Shown piece after piece: positions 1-6,083 of a DNA stretch of 9,900 nucleotides (its first letter is position 1; every line of letters starts with the position of its first letter). A program made the translations under genes and the position numbers. Below the pieces are notes generated by a model. That model saw only the letters and a program-made list of their open reading frames with translations. It made no database searches and was not told the origin of the DNA. Origin of the DNA: Roseateles_E sp005503085 (GTDB lineage Bacteria; Pseudomonadota; Gammaproteobacteria; Burkholderiales; Burkholderiaceae_C); NCBI RefSeq assembly GCF_028462495.1, contig NZ_JAQOWX010000162.1, positions 1 through 9,900 on the forward strand. The letters run 5' to 3'.

Positions 1-1
1 C

Positions 2-622
2 TGGTCGGCGGCCGAGCGCGGACCGGTGCGGCGCGAATCGGCCGAGGCGATGGCCGAGGCCGTGGCGGCCGCGCTCGCCAGCGGCGACTGGCGGGCGCAG
101 GAGCTGATCGTGCTGACGCCGTTTCGCGCCCAGCGCGCGCTGATACGCCGCTGCCTGCGCGAGCGCGGCGTGCCCGACGCGGCCGTCAAGGTCAGCACCG
201 TGCACCGCGCCCAGGGCAGCGAGGCGCCGGTGGTGCTGTTCGATCCGGTGGACGGCAGCCAGCCTTTTCTGCATGGCGAGGAGGCGCAACGCCTGCTCAA
301 TGTCGCGTTCAGCCGCGCCCAGGCCAAGCTGATCGTCTATCTCTCGGCCAGCGACGCGGCCAGCCCCCTGCTCGCACCCCTGGTGCAGCGCCTGCGCCTG
401 GCCGGCGATGCGCGCGTGGCGCTGGATCTCAGGGATCTGGCGCGGCAGCCGGACTTCCCGGCCAATGCCCTGGGCCGTCGCGTGCGGGCCGGCCGCCACA
501 CCGGCGAGGTCAGCCGGCTGAGCCCGGACGGGCGACAGTTCTGGCTGGTCAACGAGATCAGCGGCGCCGAGCAGCTGATCGATGCTGGGTTCTGGCGCGC
601 GCGGGCCCTGGCGGAGGGCTGA
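2..622 (+). CDS. Superfamily I DNA/RNA helicase, C-terminal part (partial, enters from the left edge)
   Basis: The frame is open to the window edge, so only the last 206 residues are visible. They hold the second RecA-like domain of a UvrD/Dna2-Upf1-type helicase: a motif IV-like TPFRAQ (fragment residues 39-44), motif V VHRAQGSEAPVV (67-78) and motif VI LLNVAFSRAQ (98-107) with the arginine that contacts the ATP phosphate. Known members couple ATP hydrolysis to unwinding or remodelling of nucleic acids. The tail of about 90 residues after motif VI is rich in Arg and Gly and is predicted by eye to be a small beta-rich extension; I do not recognise it. The N-terminal Walker A and B motifs lie outside the window. 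A GTG at 26 is in frame but cannot be the true start, because motifs Ia-III would be missing. The gene converges with the ridA-like gene, 9 bp between stops. Helicase class is fairly certain; the subfamily is not. Confidence 0.85.
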   Translation, partial: WSAAERGPVRRESAEAMAEAVAAALASGDWRAQELIVLTPFRAQRALIRRCLRERGVPDAAVKVSTVHRAQGSEAPVVLFDPVDGSQPFLHGEEAQRLLNVAFSRAQAKLIVYLSASDAASPLLAPLVQRLRLAGDARVALDLRDLARQPDFPANALGRRVRAGRHTGEVSRLSPDGRQFWLVNEISGAEQLIDAGFWRARALAEG

Positions 623-631
623 GCCCGCGCT

Positions 632-1036
632 TCAGCGCGCGCCGGCCTCCGGCAGCTTGGCGATCACCTTGATTTCGAACTGGAAGCCGGACAACCAGGT
701 GACACCGACGGCGGTAGCGGTCGGGTACGGTGCCTCGCCCCAGTACTCGGCGGCCACAGCCCAGGCGCGTTCGAAATGGTCCTGCGGGTTCACCATGAAG
801 ACCGTCACATCGATCACGTCGGCGAAGCTGCAGCCGGCCTCGGCCAGGATGGCGTTGAGATTGCGGAAGGCCAGGCGCACCTGCTCATCGAGCTCAGGCT
901 CGGGCGAACCGTCTGGCCGGCTGCCGACCTGGCCCGAGACGAACAGCAAACCATTCGAGCGGATGGCCGGCGAGTAGCGGTGCAGTTCGTAAAGCGCGTG
1001 ACGGCCGGCGGGGATGACAACATCGCGTGAGGACAT
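632..1036 (-). CDS. RidA-family (YjgF/YER057c/UK114) protein lacking the canonical catalytic arginine
   Basis: The product has 134 residues, the usual RidA length, and covers the whole chorismate-mutase-like fold. Recognisable segments are LLFVSGQVG (30-38), the helix LAFRNLNAILAEAG (55-68), DVIDVTVFMVN (73-83) and YPTATAVGVTWL (104-115). Archetypal RidA trimers in the cytosol hydrolyse reactive enamines/imines made by PLP enzymes and need an arginine (Arg105 in E. coli) in the YPARS segment. Here the aligned residue is Ala107, so this is probably one of the Rid subfamilies without that arginine and with unknown or different activity. The ATG at 1036 is chosen because AAGGAG lies 7 nt upstream and homology begins there; longer in-frame starts would read through the promoter region. 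The gene is divergent from a LysR regulator, which may control it. Family very sure, activity not. Confidence 0.93.
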   Translation of the reverse strand: MSSRDVVIPAGRHALYELHRYSPAIRSNGLLFVSGQVGSRPDGSPEPELDEQVRLAFRNLNAILAEAGCSFADVIDVTVFMVNPQDHFERAWAVAAEYWGEAPYPTATAVGVTWLSGFQFEIKVIAKLPEAGAR

Positions 1037-1043
1037 GCGGGAA

Positions 1044-1049
1044 CTCCTT
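1044..1049 (-). promoter_or_regulatory. Ribosome binding site of the RidA-family gene
   Basis: AAGGAG on the minus strand, 7 nt before the ATG at 1036. It decides this start over the upstream in-frame codons that would add 45 residues. Confidence 0.8.
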
Positions 1050-1146
1050 GAAGGCATAAATGAAAAAAGGGAAAAGGGATCGGATGCCCCGGACTTTAGG
1101 GAGCCCGCGCCCCGCGATAAACAAGCAGCTCGCACAATGACTGTTT

Positions 1147-1166
1147 GGCGATTCAGGACAATCGCC
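1147..1166. promoter_or_regulatory. Candidate operator dyad between ridA-like and lysR-like genes
   Basis: Perfect 7-bp inverted repeat GGCGATT-CAGGAC-AATCGCC in the 167-bp divergent intergenic region, 37 bp before the LysR start and about 110 bp before the RidA start. LysR-type regulators usually bind an interrupted dyad in such a divergent promoter and repress themselves while controlling the partner gene. The dyad has ATT-N6-AAT at its core, not a textbook symmetrical T-N11-A. That the neighbouring regulator binds it is inference. Confidence 0.45.
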
Positions 1167-1203
1167 GCCAAGCCCCCATTCTTTTCGCCAAGCGCCCCAG
1201 CCG

Positions 1204-2148
1204 ATGGACCGATTCGACGCGCTGCAAGCCTTCGCCCGCGTGGTGGAGGCCGGCAGCTTCACCAAAGCGGCGCAGACCCTGCACCTCAGCAAGACCACCG
1301 TGACGCAGCTGGTGCAGCAGCTGGAGGCGCGGCTGCGCGTCAAGCTGCTGCACCGCACGACCCGCCGGGTGACGGTGACGCCCGAGGGCGCCGCGTACTA
1401 CGAGCGCGTTGTGCGCGTGCTCGCGGACCTGGCGGAGGCCGATGCCGGGCTGGCCGGCCTGACGGCAGCGCCGCGCGGCCGCCTGCGGGTGGACGTGCCG
1501 AGCCCGTTTGCGCGCCTGATCCTGATGCCGGCGCTACCCAAGTTCCATGCACGCTATCCAGAGATCCAGATCGATATGGGCGTCAGCGACCGCATCGTCG
1601 ATGTGATCGGCGACAACGTCGACTGCGTGCTGCGCGGCGGCGAGGTCACCGTGCCCTCGCTGATCGCACGGCGCGTCGGCGAGCTGCAGCTCGGCGTCTA
1701 TGCCGCACCCGACTACCTGCAACGCGCCGGAACACCCACCCATCCCGCCGAGCTGAACGACGGCGCCACGCCCACGCCTCACCGCATCGTCGGCTTCCTG
1801 CGCTCCGGCAGCGGCCGGGTCGCGACCATGCCGATGCGCCGCGGCCGGGGCGCCGCGGAGGAGTCCGTCGAGGTCAGTGGCCGCTACGTCGTCGCGGCCG
1901 ACGACGGCAACGCCTATCTCGCGGCCGGCCTCGCCGGCATGGGTGTGCTCTGGCTGCCGCGCTATATGGCCGAGCCCCATGCCGCGCGCGGCGAGCTGCT
2001 GCCCTTGTTCGACGACTGGCAGATCGACCCAATGCCCATGTACCTCGCCTACCCGCCGACGCGGCATGTCAGCGCGAAGCTGCGGATGTTCATGGAGTGG
2101 ATTGAGGAGTTGATGGCGGGGGTTGCGCTGAGGTCGAGCCGTTCCTGA
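1204..2148 (+). CDS. LysR-family transcriptional regulator
   Basis: 314 residues, the normal LTTR size. The N-terminal winged helix-turn-helix spans about residues 1-60: FDALQAFARVVEAGSFTKAA, then SKTTVTQLVQQLEARL as the recognition region, then LLHRTTRRVTVTPEG as the wing. A linker helix follows (to about 88), then the periplasmic-binding-protein-like effector domain, including GRLRVDVPSPFARLIL (93-108), where inducer usually binds. The protein should be a cytosolic DNA-binding tetramer. The ATG at 1204 fits the family N-terminus exactly, though I see no strong Shine-Dalgarno. It is divergent from the RidA-family gene with a dyad between them, the usual layout of an LTTR and its target. The closest recognisable group is the CrgA/DsdC-like branch with a short N-terminus, but ligand and regulon cannot be read from sequence. 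No defects seen. Confidence 0.95.
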   Translation: MDRFDALQAFARVVEAGSFTKAAQTLHLSKTTVTQLVQQLEARLRVKLLHRTTRRVTVTPEGAAYYERVVRVLADLAEADAGLAGLTAAPRGRLRVDVPSPFARLILMPALPKFHARYPEIQIDMGVSDRIVDVIGDNVDCVLRGGEVTVPSLIARRVGELQLGVYAAPDYLQRAGTPTHPAELNDGATPTPHRIVGFLRSGSGRVATMPMRRGRGAAEESVEVSGRYVVAADDGNAYLAAGLAGMGVLWLPRYMAEPHAARGELLPLFDDWQIDPMPMYLAYPPTRHVSAKLRMFMEWIEELMAGVALRSSRS

Positions 2149-2324
2149 CGGCCGGCCATTCGTGGCTGTTGCGGCCCCGCGTGCCAAGCGCACGGCGGGC
2201 ATCGAGGCCTGCGGGGACAGGTCTTGACGGATAGATGTCGCTGACGGCGCCAACTGGTCCCCCAAAGGGGTAGCGAGGGCAATTCCGAAGCCTCGTCGCC
2301 GGCCGCCCGCCCATAGTTGGCCGC
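2149..2324. other. Intergenic stretch after lysR, nothing recognised
   Basis: GC-rich, non-coding by appearance; no tRNA, no clear terminator with a T-run, no known repeat. It marks the transition from intact core-like genes to the disrupted region. Confidence 0.5.
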
Positions 2325-2471
2325 ATGGCCTCGCTGAATCGATCCGATCACCAAAGACCGACGATATCGGGCGGGGCGGCTCAGTTCAATTCGGTTTTTC
2401 TGCCGCTCGCCATGGCCTGCCTCATGCCGGAGGCCGTAAAGCGGCAGATAGACGCCGACTATTTGGCCTAG
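2325..2471 (+). CDS. Possible small protein, 48 aa, upstream of the two-TM gene
   Basis: ATG at 2325 opens a 48-codon frame ending with TAG at 2469-2471, 6 bp before the ATG of the next gene, so the two could be translationally coupled. The centre (about residues 20-35, FNSVFLPLAMACLM) is hydrophobic and the C-terminus is charged (AVKRQIDADYLA). No strong ribosome binding site precedes it. A shorter start at 2412 would leave 19 residues. I do not recognise the product. The coupling with a small two-TM protein is reminiscent of small phage or membrane protein pairs, but that is only an impression; it may simply be the degraded end of a larger gene. Confidence 0.22.
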   Translation: MASLNRSDHQRPTISGGAAQFNSVFLPLAMACLMPEAVKRQIDADYLA

Positions 2472-2477
2472 GGAATC

Positions 2478-2774
2478 ATGCTCTTCGACCCGTATATATC
2501 GTTCTTCGAGTCGCTGGTAAAGGCATGGAAGCGTGACGACAAGCGCATCCGGGCGGCGCTACTTTCGGCCATTGCGGCCACAGCTATTGCCATCATGATC
2601 GCGCTCTTGGCCCAATCTGGATTGGTCGACAAGAAGATCACCGAAACCGTTGCCGGTGTAATCGGCGCACTCGCCGGTCTTATTGCAGTTGGCGTTGGCG
2701 CATACCAGGGCCTCGCCGAGCAGGAAGCTCGAGAGCAAAAGATCGAAACAGTAGAGCAGCGCCTTCGCGAACAC
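2478..2774 (+). pseudogene. Small two-TM membrane protein gene, 3' end lost at an IS21 junction
   Basis: About 99 residues of the original product remain. After a short amphipathic N-terminus with WKRDDKRIR (17-25) come two hydrophobic helices, roughly 27-47 and 57-79 (VAGVIGALAGLIAVGVGAY), then a charged, probably coiled-coil segment EQEAREQKIETVEQRLREH. AGGGA just upstream supports the ATG at 2478. At about 2775 the sequence switches to antisense istA, and the frame runs on to 2921 only as Arg/Pro/Gly-rich nonsense, so the 147-aa frame is a chimera. Two short TM helices plus a charged tail resemble phage holins or small membrane anchors, but I cannot assign a family. Codon use is less GC-biased than in the flanking core genes. 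Confidence 0.55.
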
Positions 2775-3534
2775 GGGCCGGGCGCGCCGGCAGCATCGCC
2801 ACGTCGTAGTGGTCGCAGAACTCCTCGACCAGGCGGCCGGGCGTGGCCTCGTAGCGGTCCGGCCGGGCGATCAGGGCACGCGCCTGGTCCGGTACGATCA
2901 GCCGGGGCACGCCGCCGATGAACTCCAGCGCGTCCATGATGGCGCCGACCCAGTCGGCGGCGGTTTGCGTCGGCGTGGCGCAGGCGAAGGTGTAGTTCGA
3001 CGCGCCGAGCACGGCCACGAAGATCTGGGCGGCACGGATCTCGCCGGTGGCCGCGTCGATCAGCGGCACGGTCTGTGCGGCGTAGTCGATGAACAGACGC
3101 TCGCCGGCCGGGTGGACCTGGCGCATCGAGCGCTTGAGGCCAGCGGCCCAGGCGCGGTACTTCACGCAGAAGCTGGTGTACTTGTACGCCTGCGAGCCCG
3201 CGTCGGCCAGGCTGCGCTGGTATTCCTCCCAGAGCAGTTGCAGGGTGACGCCGGGGCGCTTGAGCTCTTGGTGGACAAGGGCGAAGTCAGGTTCGAGCTG
3301 GGTGCTGGCGCGCGGCACGGCGGGGCCGTACAGGCGGGCTTCCAGGGCCGCATCGTCCAGCGTCTGGGCCACCGCCCAATCGACGCCGGCGGCACGGGCC
3401 TTCATTACGACGCTGTTGACGGTGGTCTTGGCGATGCCCAGAACGCGCGAGCACTCGCGCATGCTCAGGCCCGATTCCAGGTGCAGTCGAAGGGTTTGAC
3501 GTAGTTGGCGCATGTGAATCCTGGGGGTGGGCAT
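2775..3534 (-). pseudogene. istA: IS21-family transposase IstA, N-terminal ~253 residues, C-terminus lost
   Basis: IstA is the DDE transposase of IS21 elements, acting with the ATPase IstB. The reading frame starts MPTPRIHMRQLRQTLRLH, the usual IstA N-terminus (ATG at 3534). A helix-turn-helix follows (LSMRECSRVLGIAKTTVNSV, about 27-46), then the central region with TLQLLWEEYQ and the integrase core. The first catalytic Asp is in LFIDYAAQTVP and the second in IVPDQARAL, where most relatives have PDN. The frame breaks right after HYDVAMLPARPA, before the catalytic Glu that normally follows in a DKAKVE-like motif. The last residues read through into the antisense of the two-TM gene. istB and the far IS end are absent, so the element cannot move by itself. 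Junction at about 2775, placed to within a few bases. Confidence 0.88.
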
Positions 3535-3592
3535 GAGGACCGAAAAATCGGTCAGCATGCCCACGGCTCAGGTCACTTGCGCGCGCTCGGGG

Positions 3593-3706
3593 TGTCCGGG
3601 ATCAGATTGAAACGCTGTCCGCGTTCAGCCTGAAATGGTGTCCGCGTTCGTCTGAAACGCTGTCCGCGTTCCGCTGAAATGGGTGGCCGCGATGGGCTGA
3701 AATACG
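3593..3706 (-). repeat. Five tandem imperfect 22-23 bp repeats at the IS21 end
   Basis: The core TGTCC (TGGCC in the outermost copy) begins at 3593, 3616, 3639, 3661 and 3684, spacings 23, 23, 22 and 23. The fuller unit is TGTCCGCGTTC, 4-5 variable bases, TGAAA. The inner and outermost copies are the most diverged. IS21-family ends are known to carry several such repeats as transposase binding sites, so this is best read as the istA-proximal terminus. No spacers and no cas genes, so not CRISPR. Confidence 0.85.
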
Positions 3707-3708
3707 CA

Positions 3709-3826
3709 GCTTGCCCACTCACCCGGCCAGCCGGATCGACGAGCTGCTGCCGCATCGCTGGTCACCGCCAGCCTGACCCCGCCACCCTGGGCCGCACCCG
3801 TCAAGGTGTGTTCGGCAGCCGCTTAC
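3709..3826 (+). mobile_element. IS66-family element remnant, right end
   Basis: Contains the last 21 codons of the transposase and the following 50 bp up to the terminus GGCAGCCGCTTAC at 3814-3826. Read outward on the minus strand this begins GTAAGCGGCTGCC, the typical IS66 terminal repeat. The rest of the element is missing because the IS21 sequence replaces it on the left. Sequence to the right of 3826 belongs to the interrupted peptidase gene. Confidence 0.75.
3711..3776 (+). pseudogene. tnpC: IS66-family transposase TnpC, C-terminal tail only
   Basis: The frame starting at 3711 reads LPTHPASRIDELLPHRWSPP followed by Ala and a TGA at 3774-3776. This is the highly conserved last segment of IS66-type TnpC transposases. 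Everything upstream is replaced by the IS21 end at about 3708. It is too short for ORF callers, and the longer frames crossing this segment are meaningless. Confident because the motif, its stop and the GTAA-type terminus 50 bp downstream all agree. Confidence 0.82.
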
Positions 3827-3828
3827 GG

Positions 3829-4227
3829 CCCTTTGGCGAGTCCAGGGTCCGCTGGATTCGCAATGACCCGTCGCTGTACACGGATTGCATCCGGGCCGCC
3901 TTGCGCATCGAGTCCTACGGCCTCTACGCGAAGAACTACTCGGACGTCTACGCGCTGCTGCGGCGGCAGTACCGTCCGGTGGAAATGCTCATGTTTCCGG
4001 ACGGGGGCCATGCGCTGTCGCGGCCCAGCGAGCGGATGATCTCGCTGCAGGGGAACGTGGACTGGTATCGCTTCTGGCTGAAGGGCGAGCGGCGAGAGGA
4101 ACCCTTCGTGCCGATGGAAACGGCACAGAAGCTGAAGGACCAGTACGCACGCTGGGACCAGATGCTGGAGATGAAAGCCGCGGTGGATCAGGCGCCGCAC
4201 TGTGTGCGGGAGCTGTCGAGCAACTGA
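3829..4227 (+). pseudogene. S9-family (prolyl-oligopeptidase-like) serine peptidase, C-terminal ~130 residues
   Basis: The surviving part shows the end of an alpha/beta-hydrolase domain. It runs from a helix ending VYALLRRQYRP, through strand VEMLMFPDGGHALSRPSERM, whose His is the catalytic histidine of S9 peptidases, to NVDWYRFWLKGE, the usual last helix. A charged tail with KLKDQYARWDQM follows. The beta-propeller, nucleophile Ser and probably the catalytic Asp are gone because the IS66 end at 3826 replaces them. The tail with QYARW after the FWL motif reminds me of secreted S9 peptidases annotated as AtxE2-like lasso-peptide isopeptidases, common in Xanthomonadales and sphingomonads; this is a weak pointer only. 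No own start or RBS is visible, so it is not expected to be functional. Confidence 0.75.
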
Positions 4228-4495
4228 AGAGCTGGCGCCGCTATGGTGTCCTCCGCGAGGACGCCCAATGGGTATCGTGAATGTTTAGCGGCTTGTCGAG
4301 CTCGGCTGAGTGAACGGCGGCTTCGCGAAGTCGATCGCGGATCGACGTGCTTGGGATAGGCACTCCATGGTTCCTTGTGCGGCACATGTGAGTGTAGGAA
4401 CTTCAACTGGTTGGCAAAGTCGGATCAACCGATCAGGATGAACGATGCAAATCAGTTCGCATGCCGTCGACCGCAGTAAGTCCTTGTCGAAAGAC
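4228..4495. other. Non-coding debris between peptidase and IS5 remnants
   Basis: No recognisable gene on either strand. Visible structure: a perfect 7-bp stem with 3-nt loop, GTCGATC-GCG-GATCGAC at 4330-4346, and two related segments CAGTTCG-CATGCC (4453-4465) and CAGTTCG-TAGG-CATGCC (4497-4513) that differ by a 4-bp insertion. Probably decayed flanks of mobile elements. Confidence 0.4.
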
Positions 4496-4930
4496 TCAGT
4501 TCGTAGGCATGCCATCCCGCTCGCCCGATTCGGCAGAACAGTGCGCCGTGGACGGACCTTGGCTGCTGACGACCTGCGTCACATGAGTGGCGTCGACCAC
4601 GACATTGACCAGTAAGCCCTTACAGAGTCGGACCTGCGGAATCCGTTTGGACGATTTGAATGACGGCGTCAGGGCTGCCAGCAAAGCATTGGCGGTCGGT
4701 ACGTCACGCGGCCAGTTCCAGCTTGACGGGATTAACGGCCTTGATCGCCACCGCCGCTTCGATCGTGGTCTTGAGCAACTGCTCCACTCCGGCCTCGCCG
4801 ATCACGCGCCGGAAGCGGCCGATCTGCGTGGCGTCGCAGGGCAGCTTGCTCTGGTAATACTCCATGCCGCTGAAGAACTCCCAGAAATCAATGGCGATTG
4901 AATATCTTCCTGGGAGTTCTGCCCATCGGC
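4496..4930 (-). pseudogene. IS5-family transposase remnant with internal stop and frameshift
   Basis: On the minus strand, 4930 to 4704 reads a diverged RW, then FWEFFSGMEYYQSKLPCDAT, QIGRFRRVIGEAGVEQLL and KTTIEAAVAIKAVNPVKLEL before a TGA. This is the N-terminal/middle part of an IS5-family DDE transposase (relatives have YFQ-F-GE-F-H-LPCD). In another frame, at about 4620-4575, comes KGLLVNVVVDATHV, resembling the segment with the first catalytic Asp (VVVDTT or VVDAT in relatives). About 80-100 bp between the two parts does not fit any frame, so the gene is broken by an indel and stops. No start codon, later catalytic residues or terminal repeats are identified. The upstream part is secure; the downstream part is tentative. 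Confidence 0.7.
4874..4920. repeat. Perfect 11-bp inverted repeat with 25-nt loop
   Basis: AGAACTCCCAG at 4874-4884 and CTGGGAGTTCT at 4910-4920 are exact reverse complements. The left arm encodes, on the minus strand, the WEF of the IS5-type transposase. The right arm therefore looks like a short inverted copy made during rearrangement, though it could also act as a transcription barrier downstream of the haem-protein gene. There is no T-run. Confidence 0.6.
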
Positions 4931-4984
4931 ATTCACCCGAAAATTTCAGTGTTCATGCGCGTTGCAGAGGTTTTGCAGGGCCGA

Positions 4985-5683
4985 CTACTTACTATTGGCT
5001 AGTCCGTTCCCAGCAAGCTCCCTAACCTTCTTTTCCAATGCTGGCTTCGTGAGAGTTTTCCTCAGGGAGTTGTTTGACGCAGCGCGTCCCGCGCCGTGGC
5101 AGTCAGTGCAAGTATAGCCGCCTCCAACTGAAATATGGCCCACCGGAACTGGACTACTAACGATGACCTCGCCCCACGAGCCAGGTGGGCTAGTATATTC
5201 AGGGAGGGCAACAGGCCATCCTGGTCCCGTTGGCCACGGGAAGTCATCTGGTGTGTCGCCGGCATCTCCCATCTTCAGCTCCCCAACGCACCCTTGCTCT
5301 ACTGTCGTGGTAAATTTTACTTGATCAAAATCTCCAAGATCACGATTCCACATGAAGTGGATTTGCACAACGAAACTCTGATACTGTGATTGATCTACGC
5401 GAGTACGGTGATATGTAGTCCACGCTCGCTTTTCCCATCCTGGATGCGCCCACCGAGGGTCCTTGAATGGCTGTGTCATTATGAGCCGGCCTGGAGGATT
5501 GCTGAAAGAACCGCTGTGGGATTGTGCGACAAGCCGCTGAATGAGTTCGTTTATCGAATCAGTTTCGTTTCTGCACGCGGGATCATTTCGTTCGACGCCG
5601 GCATGCGTAAAAAAAGATGTAATAGACAGAGTTGCACAAAAAATGACGGAACCAATTAAACGAAAGGCTCTCAATTTTTTCAT
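4985..5683 (-). CDS. Exported protein with one CxxCH haem-binding motif, unknown family
   Basis: 232 residues from the ATG at 5683. The N-terminus MKKLRAF then a hydrophobic stretch to about residue 26 and THAG is a Sec signal peptide, cleavage likely near residue 29. The body is rich in Trp, Pro and aromatic residues (WAHPGWEKRAWTTYHRTR, FPWPTGPGWPVALPEY). Near the C-terminus is YTCTDCHG (Cys192, Cys195, His196), a c-type haem attachment motif, followed by a Lys-rich helix. Other cysteines at about 37 and 132 may pair. I do not recognise the family; a periplasmic monohaem cytochrome or redox partner is plausible, and the motif could be chance. The start overlaps no upstream codon: the preceding stop and this ATG read TGA-A-ATG, so the two genes are coupled. 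An alternative ATG at 5698 would add five residues. Confidence 0.75.
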   Translation of the reverse strand: MKKLRAFRLIGSVIFCATLSITSFFTHAGVERNDPACRNETDSINELIQRLVAQSHSGSFSNPPGRLIMTQPFKDPRWAHPGWEKRAWTTYHRTRVDQSQYQSFVVQIHFMWNRDLGDFDQVKFTTTVEQGCVGELKMGDAGDTPDDFPWPTGPGWPVALPEYTSPPGSWGEVIVSSPVPVGHISVGGGYTCTDCHGAGRAASNNSLRKTLTKPALEKKVRELAGNGLANSK

Positions 5684-5684
5684 T

Positions 5685-6083
5685 TCAATTTCTCGCATAA
5701 GACAGTACCTTAAACAAGGCAGCCTCATTTTTCTCGAGTAATTGAAGGTTCAATGCCTCTACGTCCACGCACATTTCGTACCCTACAACGACCGATTGTT
5801 CATTTGCGCGAAACAAAACCCAATCAGGGGGCAATGTCGGATCCTCAACGGTTATTTGATCGAAGCTCAGGTAACTAACTTGCCGGGGGACCCCTGGGTA
5901 TTCATCGTTGAGAAGCAGAACAAACTGCTTCAGGCCATTCGCCGAATGAATAACGTTCAGTGCGAGTACTTTGTATATTCCATTATGTCGAAAGGGAAAT
6001 ACCTCCTTAATGGAAGATCCCTGTAGACTATCTTCAAAAATCAGACCCGACGTTGAAGGATGGGATATGCAACGAACCAACAT
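5685..6083 (-). CDS. Hypothetical 132-aa protein, first gene of a two-gene unit with the CxxCH protein
   Basis: No signal peptide or membrane segment; probably soluble and acidic. Visible stretches are KEVFPFRHNGIYKVLALNV, LKQFVLLLNDEYPGVPRQV, and a C-terminal helix EALNLQLLEKNEAALFKVL. The alternating strands followed by a helix suggest a compact alpha/beta domain of the size of an immunity, chaperone or adaptor protein, but I recognise no family. The ATG at 6083 is chosen because GAGAG lies 8 nt before it; the longer frame to 6170 has no ribosome binding site and reads antisense to the membrane helix of the opposite gene. With this start, its first 17 bp overlap head-to-head with the start of the plus-strand gene at 6067. 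Its stop is 1 bp from the next ATG, so the pair is surely co-transcribed. Confidence 0.65.
   Translation of the reverse strand: MLVRCISHPSTSGLIFEDSLQGSSIKEVFPFRHNGIYKVLALNVIHSANGLKQFVLLLNDEYPGVPRQVSYLSFDQITVEDPTLPPDWVLFRANEQSVVVGYEMCVDVEALNLQLLEKNEAALFKVLSYARN
6055..6060 (+). promoter_or_regulatory. Ribosome binding site of the membrane-anchored gene
   Basis: GAAGGA, 6 nt before the ATG at 6067. It fixes this start over upstream in-frame ATGs at 5971 and 6010, which have no such site. Confidence 0.75.

Larger units (their letters stand above)
2775..3708 (-). mobile_element. IS21-family element remnant (one end plus partial istA)
   Basis: Comprises the istA fragment, its leader and the outer end with tandem repeats. 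The outer terminus is inferred at about 3708, where the minus strand begins TGCGTATTTCAGCC; this is the last base before IS66 coding sequence resumes. The opposite end, istB and the last third of istA have been deleted together with part of the two-TM gene. Confidence 0.75.

Noticed and set aside
616..639. Overlapping small hairpins GGGC-TGA-GCCC and CGCGC-TTCA-GCGCG between the helicase and ridA stops
   Set aside because: Short, mutually exclusive stems without a T-run in GC-rich DNA; could be a weak bidirectional terminator but not supportable.
1014..2105. Long plus-strand frame of 363 codons overlapping ridA start and lysR
   Set aside because: Arg/Ala/Pro-rich shadow of lysR in another frame; it crosses the divergent promoter, and the lysR frame has clear family motifs.
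2809..3504. Plus-strand frame of 231 codons
   Set aside because: Antisense to istA; the minus strand carries recognisable transposase motifs.
3593..3706. Short regularly spaced repeats, considered as a CRISPR array
   Set aside because: The units are contiguous without unique spacers and lie at the outer end of an IS21 element.
4188..4515. Minus-strand frames of 72 and 76 codons
   Set aside because: No ribosome binding site, no family resemblance, and located in decayed IS flanks.
4587..4901. Plus-strand frame of 104 codons
   Set aside because: Antisense to the IS5-family transposase remnant.
4961..4967. GTTGCAG as a possible left cassette boundary (R' box) for the A+T-richer block
   Set aside because: No paired arms upstream, so no attC fold; a 7-mer alone is not evidence.
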